A stretch of DNA of 64,000 bases from the NCBI RefSeq assembly GCF_002727185.1, contig NZ_NIZW01000007.1, positions 186,001-250,000 of the forward strand, given 5' to 3'. The DNA is from Rhodopirellula bahusiensis (GTDB lineage Bacteria; Planctomycetota; Planctomycetia; Pirellulales; Pirellulaceae). Made by a program: the position numbers and the translations under genes. The notes below the pieces were generated by a model. That model worked only from the letters and a program-made list of their open reading frames with translations. It was not told the DNA's origin and did no database searches. This document shows positions 35,409-45,069 of this stretch, piece by piece (within the stretch, counting starts at the first letter, position 1; each line of letters starts with the position of its first letter).

Positions 35409-36746
35409 TCACTGAAAATCAGAATGTGTCGCTTTCAAGATCTCGAGAATTTCTCGCCGCATCTTGCTGGTCAGATGCTGGTAAGTCTCGGACTGGTCTT
35501 CGCCATCGAGGATCCGCTTCAGCTTCTCCAGAACTCGCGTTCGCACTTCGTCTGGCAACGCAGCGAACGAATCGGAGTAGATCAGATAGCTGCAGGGATA
35601 CCGAAACAGTCGCGTTTCCAAATCAAACTCTCGCAGTGAACGCTGCTTCAAATCAGTCGGTCCGATTGCCGCGAATTCTCGGGCAAACGTCGAGGTTCCC
35701 GCGACCGAATCGGTCAGCTCGAACTCGTCGCACATCAACAGGTACTTCAGCACCCGATCCGCCGACGACTCAATACGCCGCGTGGCGCTCTCGCTGATGA
35801 ATTCAGGTTCTCGCTCGAGCAGTTCGTTCATCTGATAGGACTGGTGGAGCGCCTGCCGCGTTTCAAAGTTGGCAGCTGTGATCGCGTTGTGCATCTGCGT
35901 CTGATGCTCCAACACCATCAACGCCACAATGTCGCTGTGCGGCGTCAGATACGATTCCGTTCGAAAATAAGATCCCAGCTCGCCTTGGTTCGCACCGCTT
36001 TCTCGATCGAGCTCGTGGGCTTCGTCGGTGCAAATCACGTTTCCCATGTGACGCATCGAGCCGTGGGATCCGGTGACGTACCAACCGCCCCATCGTTCAT
36101 CAAACGGACTGGTGTGATCGGTGGTGAAAGTCCCACTGCCAAGTTTGGGACGACCAGCGGCATCCGCGAAAACACTGCGGATCAGAAATCCCGGCACGTT
36201 CTGAGTGCGCGACGAAGCATGACACGACAGGCACCCGCCGCGGTCACGCACGAACTCGGGCTCCTTCTCGTCCGACTGGGACAGCGTGTAAAAGATCGCA
36301 CCTTGCTTGGCATCCGTGGATGCGAATTCCAAGACATCGCCGTGCTGGCAATAGCCGACATAGACGTCGTCGTTGAAGTACAACGCCCGCGGTCGCCGCG
36401 GCGAAATCCGATGCAACTGCAGACTGGTCTTCGAAAACACCAACGTTTGCGAACTCAAGGGCACGTCCAATGCTTCGAGAACCGACGGCAAGTACCCAAA
36501 CTTCGGGTCGCTGCTCAGCGCCACTTCGCCCTCCGCAATACGCTTTGCTAACCTGGCAACCGGGTCGTTCACCTCCGCGTTGAGGTAATCAATCGGCGGC
36601 CGCTCAAAATCAGGTTGGGCCCATGCCGGAGTCGCCAACAACGCGATCCAACACAGCAATCCACCGTAGATGAATCGTTCATTTCTGACGGCAACGCGAT
36701 GGCTGAGGCGGGACGGAGCAGCACCATTTGAATGCGGCGAGACCAT
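35409..36746 (-). CDS. Secreted single-CXXCH (cytochrome c-like) protein of unknown function
   Basis: A signal peptide ([14 protein letters not shown]) precedes a 420-residue mature part. There is one haem c motif, GGCLSCHAS (CLSCH), in the middle, with further conserved-looking blocks: [45 protein letters not shown] and [28 protein letters not shown]. One haem would be covalently bound in the periplasm. I do not recognise a named family; it is a type common in planctomycete genomes. It is divergent from the Rrf2 regulator, with a palindrome in the 111 bases between the starts (36814-36835), so it may be under that regulator. Confidence 0.8.
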   Translation of the reverse strand: MVSPHSNGAAPSRLSHRVAVRNERFIYGGLLCWIALLATPAWAQPDFERPPIDYLNAEVNDPVARLAKRIAEGEVALSSDPKFGYLPSVLEALDVPLSSQTLVFSKTSLQLHRISPRRPRALYFNDDVYVGYCQHGDVLEFASTDAKQGAIFYTLSQSDEKEPEFVRDRGGCLSCHASSRTQNVPGFLIRSVFADAAGRPKLGSGTFTTDHTSPFDERWGGWYVTGSHGSMRHMGNVICTDEAHELDRESGANQGELGSYFRTESYLTPHSDIVALMVLEHQTQMHNAITAANFETRQALHQSYQMNELLEREPEFISESATRRIESSADRVLKYLLMCDEFELTDSVAGTSTFAREFAAIGPTDLKQRSLREFDLETRLFRYPCSYLIYSDSFAALPDEVRTRVLEKLKRILDGEDQSETYQHLTSKMRREILEILKATHSDFQ

Positions 36747-36813
36747 AAAAGATTGCTCGTACGTGGGTTCCAGCTTAAACTCTCATTCGTACACCTCACT
36801 GTACAGAATCAAT

Positions 36814-36835
36814 ATCTGCATTTCAACATGCAGAT
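36814..36835. promoter_or_regulatory. Palindromic operator candidate between CXXCH gene and Rrf2 regulator
   Basis: Two perfect 8-base half-sites (atctgcat and atgcagat) are separated by six bases. The dyad resembles operators of Rrf2 proteins such as NsrR in its size and A/T-G-C pattern. It lies 22 bases before the regulator start and 68 bases before the start of the divergent CXXCH gene, so it could control both. Confidence 0.6.
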
Positions 36836-36857
36836 TTCAAGTTCACACCAAACAGCC

Positions 36858-37277
36858 ATGCTTTCCAAAACCGCCGAATACGCTCTCCGCGCCATCGCCT
36901 GCATGGGCAGCCAGGTCGGAAAACCTGCCTCGGCAGACCACTTGGCCGAACAAACCAAGGTCCCGCGGCGGTACCTCACGAGAGTGCTTCAAGACCTCGG
37001 TGCCGCCGGGCTGGTCCGCTCTCGTCCCGGTCCCGGAGGCGGATACGAGCTGTGCGTCCCAACGGACACGCTCACGATCTTGGATGTCGTCAACACCGTC
37101 GCTCCGGTCGAACGCATTCGGAACTGCCCACTCGGATTGAAGTCCCACACCGAACTTTGTCCGCTGCATGCCGAGCTTGATCGAGCCTACGCCGCGACGG
37201 AAGAAGCCTTTCGCGGGGTCACGATCGACGACCTTGTGAATTCAGCCAACCCGATCCTGCCTCTTTGCGAAAGCTGA
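36858..37277 (+). CDS. Rrf2-family transcriptional regulator, likely Fe-S binding
   Basis: The 139-residue product shows the Rrf2 helix-turn-helix start [50 protein letters not shown], and then [26 protein letters not shown]. The cysteine pair CPLG and LCPLH is in the region that binds a [2Fe-2S] or [4Fe-4S] cluster in NsrR and IscR, though the third cysteine spacing is not standard. Such proteins sense nitric oxide, iron-sulfur status or redox. I chose the ATG at 36858; the open frame goes on upstream into the intergenic dyad. It lies divergent from the CXXCH gene. Confidence 0.9.
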   Translation: MLSKTAEYALRAIACMGSQVGKPASADHLAEQTKVPRRYLTRVLQDLGAAGLVRSRPGPGGGYELCVPTDTLTILDVVNTVAPVERIRNCPLGLKSHTELCPLHAELDRAYAATEEAFRGVTIDDLVNSANPILPLCES

Positions 37278-37285
37278 ACCCGAAG

Positions 37286-38776
37286 CTAGACCACGTGACT
37301 CGAAGCACCGACCCGTGACGGCTTCAGAAAAGCCACGTTGCCAATCAGCTTCAAATCCGAAGCTGATTTCCGGAAGGCCGCCTGCGTTTTGAACAACCAA
37401 AGAATTTGCGTGTGCCGATTCTTGGGACGCTTTGGCTGAGGCGAATCACCATCCGTGAAAACGACGACTCCGTCATAGTCACGCTGTTCGTCGATGAACC
37501 GGGTCACACATCCGAGGTCGGTGCCTCCTCGGCCGGTAACACCGACATCGCGCCGAGCCGATCGAAACGTCAGCGGTTCGCAACGAACTTCGGTATCAAA
37601 CCAAATGACGTCGATCGAGCGGATGCCATATTGGAAGAACCGATTGACGATCGAAAACCCGTTCTGCAAATCACGATGGCTCATGGATCCCGAAACATCC
37701 ACCGCGAAAAGCAGCCGAGTCGTGAAGTCGTACCGGCTTCCCATTTGAGCAAAGCCATAGCGCCGACTCGGTCGCATACGGGTCAACCGCCGGTCGACCG
37801 ACAAGACGCTCTGTCGGAACTGACGCAAGACCGCTCGGTAATCCAACGGAGGACGAAGCGTCGCCAGCAATCGTTCTTGCGCATGCCCGGGCAACGTTCC
37901 CCACCCACCATTCTCGGCCGCATCGGCGACCGCGGATTTGATCTCCTCGTGCAGCAGATCGTCGGCGTCCCACTGATCCGCGTTCTGGCCGCCCGTTTGG
38001 CTCGGATCAACATAGGACTCCAGATCACTCGCGACTGGTGAGTCACCGTTTTGGTCCGCCGAAGTTGTATCCATCGAAGGCTCTTCGGAATCCTCACGAG
38101 AGAGGCCCTCTTCGTCTTCATCCTGTTCAGACGACATCCCATTCGATTCAGAATCATAGCGAGAAGACTGAGCGTCTTCCGAAGTGTCTAGGTCATTCCC
38201 ATCGTCTGAATTCGCATCGGACGAATCATTTCCCAATCCATCTCCGGGAAGCGATTCCTCCGGGTCATCTGGTTCGGGGTTCGCCTCCTCGGAATCGTCG
38301 GCTTGGTCGCCTTCCCGCTCCGCCAGCTGCCGATAGTAGTATTCAAAGTACTGATGATCGTGCGATTCGCTGCCCAGAACCTCACGCGGTCGCGGCATGG
38401 GCAATCTGCTTCGCAAGCATTCCTGGACGGTCAAGTTGCTGGCCGAGTAAGACAACTCCGTCTTCGGTTGACGACGGGCGTAGGGGTGCCCCAACAGGAT
38501 TCGCATCGCTTCAAACCGCAGCACCTCTGCCAACTCTTCTCGTTTGAGCGAAGCGATGAACTCGGGATTGAACTCGACTCGACCATGAGCGACTCGGAGC
38601 GTTGCAATCTCCGGTTTGGGAGCGACCTCGTGCAGCGTCCACGCGGCGAACAACAATGGATCCACGAGGTACCAACTTTCAACGACGCGGGTGATTCGCT
38701 CGCGTGCCTTGGCATCTCGCTTCGAATCCGGTCCACCGGAAACGGATGTGTCGCTCGCCGAAGCCATGTCACTCAC
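37286..38776 (-). CDS. VWA-domain protein with DUF2201-like N-terminal part
   Basis: The N-terminal 160 residues resemble a metallopeptidase-like domain: EEVLRFEAMRILLGHPYARRQ without the full HExxH zinc motif. A long acidic low-complexity linker (residues about 160-270, rich in D, E and S) is next. The C-terminal 220 residues form a VWA-like domain: FTTRLLFAVDVSGSMSHRDLQNG, where DVSGSM is the MIDAS metal site, and GRGGTDLGC and VVFTDGDSP. It is the downstream half of a MoxR/VWA pair, overlapping the AAA gene by four bases. Such pairs act as chaperone-like complexes that insert cofactors or remodel proteins. Confidence 0.85.
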   Translation of the reverse strand: MSDMASASDTSVSGGPDSKRDAKARERITRVVESWYLVDPLLFAAWTLHEVAPKPEIATLRVAHGRVEFNPEFIASLKREELAEVLRFEAMRILLGHPYARRQPKTELSYSASNLTVQECLRSRLPMPRPREVLGSESHDHQYFEYYYRQLAEREGDQADDSEEANPEPDDPEESLPGDGLGNDSSDANSDDGNDLDTSEDAQSSRYDSESNGMSSEQDEDEEGLSREDSEEPSMDTTSADQNGDSPVASDLESYVDPSQTGGQNADQWDADDLLHEEIKSAVADAAENGGWGTLPGHAQERLLATLRPPLDYRAVLRQFRQSVLSVDRRLTRMRPSRRYGFAQMGSRYDFTTRLLFAVDVSGSMSHRDLQNGFSIVNRFFQYGIRSIDVIWFDTEVRCEPLTFRSARRDVGVTGRGGTDLGCVTRFIDEQRDYDGVVVFTDGDSPQPKRPKNRHTQILWLFKTQAAFRKSASDLKLIGNVAFLKPSRVGASSHVV

Positions 38777-39867
38777 TGGATTCGGATTCCCTCGACGTAT
38801 TCGGTCAACAACGTCGTCAGCTCCATCGACTCAGCAAAGAACTCCATCGCCGGCTCATACTTCGGCTGATCCGTCATCGACACCAAATGAGCAACCGCCT
38901 CATCAAGCTTTCGTTTGCGAAGCAGCTTCAAATAGCTCAGCATTCCCTTCAGAGCTTTCGTTCGATCCGCGTCCTCGTATGGGTTGCCCACCAGGTGAAC
39001 GAGCAATTGTTCGTTCAACATCAACAGCTCTCCCAACGCCATCTTCTCGATGACTTTGCGATGCTTGGTGAACTGCAACAAGACTTGATCGGGCGTCACC
39101 GGCAACCGCGACGCGAGACTTCTTCGGAACGCCATCGCAGCGGATGATCCAACAACACCCGCAATCAATTTGATGTGCACCGGCTCGATCGTTTCAACGC
39201 CATGAAGGATGTCGGACACACGAGCCCAACCGCGACGATCGGGCGTTTTGACCAACCCCGACATCGAATCGACGTCTTCGGCTGCCGGCGATATTCCTTC
39301 GCCATCCAAATACTGAGGATGCTGTTGCACAAACCCGGTGACGCGATCGTCCACATGGTGCTGGTCCGCCCATAGCAACCAATCGTCGACCGTCGGTGCG
39401 AACTGGTACAGATTGAATCGCGAAACGAGTGCAGGATCCAAATCGGTCAGCTGATACTCGTCGCCTTCGTTGACCGCAGAGATAATCACGCTGCCCGCCG
39501 GCAACCGCTTGCCCGCCAACGTCTTGTTCAGCCCCAACTCCATCACCGATTGCAAAATTTCAGGCCGAGCACGATTGAGCTCGTCCAGAAAAAGCACGAT
39601 GGGCTCGCCATCGACCGGCCACCAAAACGGAGGCAAGAACTCGCTTCGCCCCGAGGCCTCATCCTTGTGCAACAAACCAATCAAATCACCAGGGTCGCTC
39701 ATTTGCCCGAGGAAAAACGGAACGACTTTCATCCCGCGAGTCGAAAAGTGCTCCGCGATAATCTGCGATTTTCCGATCCCGTGCTTACCGACCAACATGA
39801 TATTTTGGTCGGGCGGAGTGATTTCGAGCAACTGGATTAACTCGTGAACATCAACTCGAACAGCCAA
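38773..39867 (-). CDS. MoxR-like AAA+ ATPase partner of the VWA protein
   Basis: The 364-residue product has Walker A LVGKHGIGKSQ, Walker B IVLFLDELNRARPEILQS, sensor 1 IISAVNEGDEYQLTDLDPALVSRFNLY, and a helical lid in its C-terminus. This matches the MoxR branch related to those with dedicated VWA partners. The start is TTG at 39867, chosen because the family begins near there (VHELIQLLEITP). Its stop overlaps the VWA gene by four bases. It would use ATP to drive the VWA partner onto a client protein; the client is unknown. Confidence 0.87.
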   Translation of the reverse strand: MAVRVDVHELIQLLEITPPDQNIMLVGKHGIGKSQIIAEHFSTRGMKVVPFFLGQMSDPGDLIGLLHKDEASGRSEFLPPFWWPVDGEPIVLFLDELNRARPEILQSVMELGLNKTLAGKRLPAGSVIISAVNEGDEYQLTDLDPALVSRFNLYQFAPTVDDWLLWADQHHVDDRVTGFVQQHPQYLDGEGISPAAEDVDSMSGLVKTPDRRGWARVSDILHGVETIEPVHIKLIAGVVGSSAAMAFRRSLASRLPVTPDQVLLQFTKHRKVIEKMALGELLMLNEQLLVHLVGNPYEDADRTKALKGMLSYLKLLRKRKLDEAVAHLVSMTDQPKYEPAMEFFAESMELTTLLTEYVEGIRIQ

Positions 39868-39905
39868 GGGAACGTCTCAATCAATATGGGAATCAAAATC
39901 GAAAA

Positions 39906-40607
39906 TCACTCTTCGTACCGAATCCATTCGGTTCGCCAATCAGCCTGCATGAAGCCAATCATTTTGAATCGCAACCCATCCTCGTACAGCGATCGCAGAG
40001 TTCGAATGGTTTCCTGCAACTGAGGCAAGACCTTTTCGAATCGCGTGAACGGGATATGGATCTCGATCATGTGTTGGCTCGACAGCTTCACAAACAGACG
40101 CAGCTTCTGCGTGTCCATGCTGGTCGCGAAGTCAAATTGTTCTTCCTTGGCCAGTGCCTTGACCCGAGCGACGATCGCTTTGGACTTCATCGTTCGGACT
40201 TTTGCACGCTTGGCTTCCCCGGCGTGACGCTTGATATATCGCCGCAAAACCTCGGCCACCAAGCTTTCCAGCTCATCAAAATCGCTGATCACCCCGACAA
40301 TCTCGCGATCAAATTTCCCGAACGCACAGATCAATTCGCCTTGCTCGCTGCGTTCCAACCGTAGCTCATCGGACCGATAGTAAGTCTTCGATGCGTTTGG
40401 ATCAGGAATCGTGAATCGCACCCAAGTCGGTGACCGCGAATCACGATCGGCGGGGTGATTGGTCAGACGCACGCCCTCGATCTTTTCAAGTTTCGCCCGC
40501 CACTTTTTGATCAGCGCCGCTCGCTGCCCCGGATCGACCTCAATCGGCGAATCGCCTGAAAAGTGTTCTCGAAAGAGCTTTCGCACTGAGGGCAGTGGCA
40601 ACTTCAC
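39906..40607 (-). CDS. Conserved-looking protein of unknown function
   Basis: The 233-residue product has no signal peptide or membrane segment. It opens MKLPLPSVRKLFREHFSGD and contains charged alpha/beta stretches (EVDPGQRAALIKKWRAKLEKI, FDELESLVAEVLRRYIKRH, KLRLFVKLSSQHMIEIHIPFTRFEKVLPQLQETI). No family is recognised. The start is GTG at 40607, overlapping the exonuclease III stop by four bases (GTGA), so it is translated with xth. Its stop is 39 bases from the AAA gene start, so these may be one unit with the MoxR/VWA pair. Confidence 0.65.
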   Translation of the reverse strand: MKLPLPSVRKLFREHFSGDSPIEVDPGQRAALIKKWRAKLEKIEGVRLTNHPADRDSRSPTWVRFTIPDPNASKTYYRSDELRLERSEQGELICAFGKFDREIVGVISDFDELESLVAEVLRRYIKRHAGEAKRAKVRTMKSKAIVARVKALAKEEQFDFATSMDTQKLRLFVKLSSQHMIEIHIPFTRFEKVLPQLQETIRTLRSLYEDGLRFKMIGFMQADWRTEWIRYEE

Positions 40608-41374
40608 TTCAACGTCAACTCAACAGGGCAGTGGTCCGAACCATGGATCTCGCATCGGATCTGTGCATCGGCAACACGATCCCAGAACTTCTTGGCGACC
40701 CAAAAGTAATCCAAACGCCACCCGATGTTCCGGGCTCGAGCGTCACTGCGATAGGTCCACCAAGAATAGTGTCCCGGGCCATCGTGAAATTGTCGGAACG
40801 AATCAACGAAGCCCGCCTCAGTGACGGCATCCAACCCGGCGCGCTCTTGGTCACTGAAACCCGCATTCTTGCGATTGGCTTTCGGATTCGCCAAATCGAT
40901 TTCCTGGTGGGCACAGTTCACATCGCCGCAGAACAAAACTGGTTTGCGCCGATTCAGCTTTCTGACGTAGTCCAAGAAAGCCTCGTCCCACTGCATCCGG
41001 TACTCCAAACGAGCCAGACCACGCTGGGAGTTCGGAGTGTAAACATTGACCAAGTGAAAGTCGTCAAACGTCGTCGTCAGCACGCGACCTTCGTTGTCGT
41101 GTTCCTCCAGGTTCAACCCCTTGGTGACTTTCGACGGTTTCACGCGGCTCCAAGTGGAAACGCCAGAGTAGCCTCGCTTTGTCGCGGTGTTCCAAACTTG
41201 GTGGTACCCAAGATCATCCGCCCATGACAAATCAACCTGCTCGGGTTCCGCCTTGGTCTCTTGCAGGCACAGCACATCGGGCTGTTCGCTTTCGACAAAT
41301 TCGCGAAAGCCCTTGTTCATCGAGGCGCGGATGCCATTGACGTTCCATGAAATCAGTTTCAACGTTTCGATCAA
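40604..41374 (-). CDS. xth: Exodeoxyribonuclease III
   Basis: An endonuclease/exonuclease/phosphatase fold of 256 residues: LKLISWNVNGIRASMNKGF, VLCLQETKAEPEQ (metal-binding Glu), NVYTPNSQ, FCGDVNCAHQEIDLANPK, and HYSWWTYRSDARARNIGWRLDYFWV with the final SDHCPVEL. These are the ExoIII/APE1 catalytic blocks. It cleaves abasic sites and acts as a 3' exonuclease in base excision repair. The ATG at 41374 overlaps the AIM24 gene stop, and its own stop overlaps the next gene, so it is the middle gene of a three-gene unit. Confidence 0.95.
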   Translation of the reverse strand: MIETLKLISWNVNGIRASMNKGFREFVESEQPDVLCLQETKAEPEQVDLSWADDLGYHQVWNTATKRGYSGVSTWSRVKPSKVTKGLNLEEHDNEGRVLTTTFDDFHLVNVYTPNSQRGLARLEYRMQWDEAFLDYVRKLNRRKPVLFCGDVNCAHQEIDLANPKANRKNAGFSDQERAGLDAVTEAGFVDSFRQFHDGPGHYSWWTYRSDARARNIGWRLDYFWVAKKFWDRVADAQIRCEIHGSDHCPVELTLK

Positions 41375-42069
41375 CCTTGGTTTTGGAACACGACTTCTTC
41401 GTAGGGCTGGACCACCACAAAGCCATGTCCTTGGAAAAGGAACTGCAACGATTCACCGGAACCACGACCGAGCATTGTTTTGAATTGCACGTCGGTCTTC
41501 AGTTGAGGTTCCAGTTGCCCGGACCACAGCACCGTTGCGTTCGGGTCCGTGACGACGGGCTGATGAGGCGTGACCGGCAACGTGATCGGATCGTAGTGAC
41601 TGGTGATCGCCACCATGCCCGTTCCTTCCAGGCGGATATTGAACAACCCACCGGCCAACATCGCGGTCATCTTCTTCATCATTTTGATGTTGTAGTTCAA
41701 TGACATTTCGAACGCGAGGAGGTCGTTTCCGTTGACGCAGATCGCTTCGTTTTGCAGTTCAAGAATCGTGATTTTCTTGCCACTGTCAGCGCAAAAGACG
41801 GACCCTTTCCCGGTGACTTTCGTGAGCGCGGTGCCTTCGCCGGAGACCGCCTTCTTCAGCAAATTGCCCAAACCTTGGGACAGAATTCCTTCGCGTTCGA
41901 ACTTCACATTGCCGGTGTAGGCGATCATCGAACCCATCTTGGTCCACACTTCACCATTCAGGTTGATGTCGAGCATGCGGTCCGATTCCAGTTCGAACAG
42001 CCCCTGATCGAGATCTTTGTCCCGGGTTTTCTCCAAGAAGCGGTCGAGGGAATAGCGTCTTTCACTCAT
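41371..42069 (-). CDS. AIM24 family protein
   Basis: From the ATG at 42069 the 232-residue product has the AIM24/TIGR00266 pattern: EVWTKMGSMIAYTGNVKFEREGI, LTKVTGKGSVFCADSGKKITILEL, ICVNGNDLLAFEMSLNYNIKMMKKM, GGLFNIRLEGTGMVAITSHYDPITL and a GGQ-like end with VLWSGQLEPQLKTDV. The fold is a beta-roll (TRAP-RNA-binding-protein-like). Bacterial roles are unknown; the yeast homologue is mitochondrial. The frame is open well upstream to 42309, but without conserved content. It leads the xth unit (overlap of four bases). Confidence 0.9.
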   Translation of the reverse strand: MSERRYSLDRFLEKTRDKDLDQGLFELESDRMLDINLNGEVWTKMGSMIAYTGNVKFEREGILSQGLGNLLKKAVSGEGTALTKVTGKGSVFCADSGKKITILELQNEAICVNGNDLLAFEMSLNYNIKMMKKMTAMLAGGLFNIRLEGTGMVAITSHYDPITLPVTPHQPVVTDPNATVLWSGQLEPQLKTDVQFKTMLGRGSGESLQFLFQGHGFVVVQPYEEVVFQNQG

Positions 42070-42321
42070 CGTGAGATCCTTCAAGCAACGTGATTCAAAA
42101 GAAGACTGATACAAAAGTAGACAACGTCGGGCAGCACGCCCAAAACGCCATTGAACGCACGAGGGCGGCACCACACCATCGGCAGTGTAGCGATTCCTCC
42201 GGAAGTGGATGGGCAGCAAGCGGCTTTCATTCGTGCGAGCGGGTTGCAGAGAGCGTAGAATCATTTTGCGAGGATTTCTAAACGAGGTCCCGCCCACCTG
42301 CGTTCCCACCCGCGCACCAAC

Positions 42322-45069
42322 ATGAGACCTGTCCTAGTGAATGCATTTCGCTTCCTTGTTGACATCCGACTCGACGACCAGCTTCACGAAGCTGTCGCTC
42401 TGGGCGATCGTTCTCAACCGCCGCATCGCGATTGCCACCGAAAACAATGTGTCACCGTGACGACGCTCTGCTTGGCCGTCGCTTGCGTTCTGATTGCAAC
42501 ACTTGGCTCACCCGCAATCGCTTCCGCGGCAAGCTACGACGACGCAGTGCAGCAGTTTCGAAACGGGGAGTACGCCGTTGCCGCGGAGACAGCCGCGTTC
42601 GAAGTCGACCGGGGTGTTTGGAGCGAACGTTGGCCGCGACTGTTAATTCAGTGCCAAATGACGCAGGGTCAACACGCCGCCGCTTTGCAGACCTACCAGG
42701 AAGCGTTGAAGCGATACCCGACCAGCATTGCTCTGCGATACATGGGGCTGGACGTGCTGCGTTTCAACGGATTGCAAGACGAAGTGGGTCAGGCAGAAGC
42801 GGACCTGTTCTCGCAAATGCAGCGTGCGTTCGCGGGATACATCACGCGAGACAATTTGATCGCGGCGGGTCGATTCCTGACCGGGCGTGGCGAAGACGCT
42901 CGAGAGGTATTGGAACAGTTCTACGACCGTGTCAAAGAACGTGACCCGGACTACCTCGACGCCTATTTAGCCACGGCTGAATTGGCGATTCGAAAAGGTG
43001 ATTTCCAGGTCGCAGCGGACACGCTTCAACAAGCATTAAGACTCGAAGAAGAAACTCCCGAACTTCATCAGTTGCTGGCCAAAGCATTGGAATCCAGCGA
43101 TGGGCAGGCGGCCGCTGAACAAATCGCAATCGCTCTGAGAATCAACCCGCACCACTTGCCTTCGCTTCAGTGGTTGGCGGAACGAGCGATTGATCGCGAA
43201 CGCTACGACGAAGCCAAAGACATCGTGAATCAGATGTTGCAAATCAATTTGCACGAACCATCCGCGTGGTCGTTGCTTGCCGTCATCGCCCATTTGGACG
43301 GCGAATACGAAGTCGAAAAACTGATGCGTGCCGCCGCTCTTTCAACGTGGGAACAGAATCCCAACGTCGATCATTTGATCGGCAAGAAGCTCTCGGAGAA
43401 ATACCGCTTTGCCGAAGGGGCGGAGTATCAGAACTTGGCCCTCAGCGCCGATCCGCTGCACATCGCGGCCAGTTTTCAACTCGCGCAAGACATGCTGCGT
43501 TTAGGCGAAGAAGAGATCGGATGGGAAATCGCGGACGAAGTCGCCAAGGCGGATCCGTACAACGTCGTCGCTTACAACCTGATGACGCTTCGCGACCGAA
43601 CGTCAAAGTTCACTGTGCTGAAACAAGACGGCATCCAAGTCCGAATGGATGCCAAAGAAGCCAAACTGTACGGCGACGCGGTGCTGGAGTTGCTCAGTGA
43701 TGCCAAGCGAGTCTTGTGCGAGAAGTATGACGTCATGCCGGACAAGCCAATCCTGGTGGAGATCTTCCCGCACCAAAACGACTTTGCCATTCGCACGTTT
43801 GGTCTGCCGGGCGGGGCAGGGTACTTGGGAGTTTGCTTCGGACGGGTGATCACCGCCAACAGCCCCGCATCGCAAGGCGAACGCCCGTCCAATTGGAAAA
43901 GTGTTTTGTGGCACGAGTTCTGTCACGTCGTCACGCTGGAAAAAACCAACAACCGGATGCCACGTTGGCTAAGTGAAGGCATCTCGGTTTACGAAGAACG
44001 CCAACGCAATCCGTCTTGGGGCGAAAAGATGACGCCTCAATATCGCTCGATGCTGCTCTCGGACGATCTGACTCCGGTCAGCGACTTGAGCGCGGCGTTC
44101 CTTTCGCCGCCATCCGCGATCGCGTTGCAGTTTGCTTACTACGAATCGTCTTTGGTGATCGAGTTTCTGATCGAACAACATGGTCATGACGCTCTGCTTG
44201 CTGTGCTCGATGACTTGGCCGCTGGGATTCCCATCAACGATGCTCTGACTCGGCACACCGGATCATTGCAACGGCTGGACTCACAGTTTGATGCCTACGC
44301 CAAAGAACGAGCCAACCAGTTTGGAGCTCTCGCCGACTGGTCACGAGACACCTTGCCCGAGAACGGTGACTTGGCGACTTGGAAAGGTTGGACGCGTGCC
44401 AAGCCGACGAACTACTGGGGCCTGCGTGAACTGGCCAAGAGTGCCATCGAAGGAGGGCAGTGGGAACAAGCCTTGATTCCACTCTCTCGAATGCAGCAAC
44501 TGGGAGTGCTAACGGGCGAACGCGGCGGTCCGCTGGAATGGTTGGCCCGGGCACACCGTGAATTAGGCCATGGTCGTCAGGAAATCCGAGCAATCCAAGA
44601 CAATCTGGCACAATCCAGCGATGCTTTGCCGGCTTTGCGGCGTTGGATCAATATTGGCCAATCTGAAGAGCAATGGGAAAACGTCTTGGACGCGTCGCAG
44701 CAGGCGCTCGCGATCCAACCCTTGCTGCCCGAATTCCATCTCGCATCCGCAACCGCCGCCGAAAAACTCGATCGCCACGATTTGGCGGTGGAAGCTTTGT
44801 CGGCGCTGCTTGCATTGGATCCGGTGGATCCTGCGGCGTTGCACTTCCGTCTGGCCAATGCCTACGACGAACAAAACGAGTCCTTCCCCGCGAAACACCA
44901 TGCACTGATGGCATTGGAATTGGCCCCCCGCTACCGCGATGCTCACCGATTGCTTTGGAAGCTTCATCACGGGGTTTCGGACGAGGATCCAGCAACCGCG
45001 AACCAAGCAGGCGTTGAAGAGCCTGATGCTGTGAGAGTGCCCGCCATCGAAGAGGAGGAAACGCTATGA
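42322..45069 (+). CDS. TPR protein with gluzincin (peptidase MA-like) domain, exported
   Basis: Tetratricopeptide-like repeats fill residues about 70-400 and about 690-890 (for example DDAVQQFRNGEYAVAAETAA, ALQTYQEALKRYPTSIALRY and LAVEALSALLALDPVDPAALHF). Between them is a zinc-peptidase domain: HEFCH (H531 and H535) and, 16 residues on, WLSEGISVYEE with the third ligand E552, which is the gluzincin arrangement. An N-terminal signal-like segment (TLCLAVACVLIATLGSPAIASA) is preceded by 45 residues from the ATG at 42322; a GTG at 42457 would start just before it and is a strong alternative. It is the first gene of the long run and is translationally coupled to DUF4159 (ATGA). Confidence 0.85.
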   Translation: MRPVLVNAFRFLVDIRLDDQLHEAVALGDRSQPPHRDCHRKQCVTVTTLCLAVACVLIATLGSPAIASAASYDDAVQQFRNGEYAVAAETAAFEVDRGVWSERWPRLLIQCQMTQGQHAAALQTYQEALKRYPTSIALRYMGLDVLRFNGLQDEVGQAEADLFSQMQRAFAGYITRDNLIAAGRFLTGRGEDAREVLEQFYDRVKERDPDYLDAYLATAELAIRKGDFQVAADTLQQALRLEEETPELHQLLAKALESSDGQAAAEQIAIALRINPHHLPSLQWLAERAIDRERYDEAKDIVNQMLQINLHEPSAWSLLAVIAHLDGEYEVEKLMRAAALSTWEQNPNVDHLIGKKLSEKYRFAEGAEYQNLALSADPLHIAASFQLAQDMLRLGEEEIGWEIADEVAKADPYNVVAYNLMTLRDRTSKFTVLKQDGIQVRMDAKEAKLYGDAVLELLSDAKRVLCEKYDVMPDKPILVEIFPHQNDFAIRTFGLPGGAGYLGVCFGRVITANSPASQGERPSNWKSVLWHEFCHVVTLEKTNNRMPRWLSEGISVYEERQRNPSWGEKMTPQYRSMLLSDDLTPVSDLSAAFLSPPSAIALQFAYYESSLVIEFLIEQHGHDALLAVLDDLAAGIPINDALTRHTGSLQRLDSQFDAYAKERANQFGALADWSRDTLPENGDLATWKGWTRAKPTNYWGLRELAKSAIEGGQWEQALIPLSRMQQLGVLTGERGGPLEWLARAHRELGHGRQEIRAIQDNLAQSSDALPALRRWINIGQSEEQWENVLDASQQALAIQPLLPEFHLASATAAEKLDRHDLAVEALSALLALDPVDPAALHFRLANAYDEQNESFPAKHHALMALELAPRYRDAHRLLWKLHHGVSDEDPATANQAGVEEPDAVRVPAIEEEETL

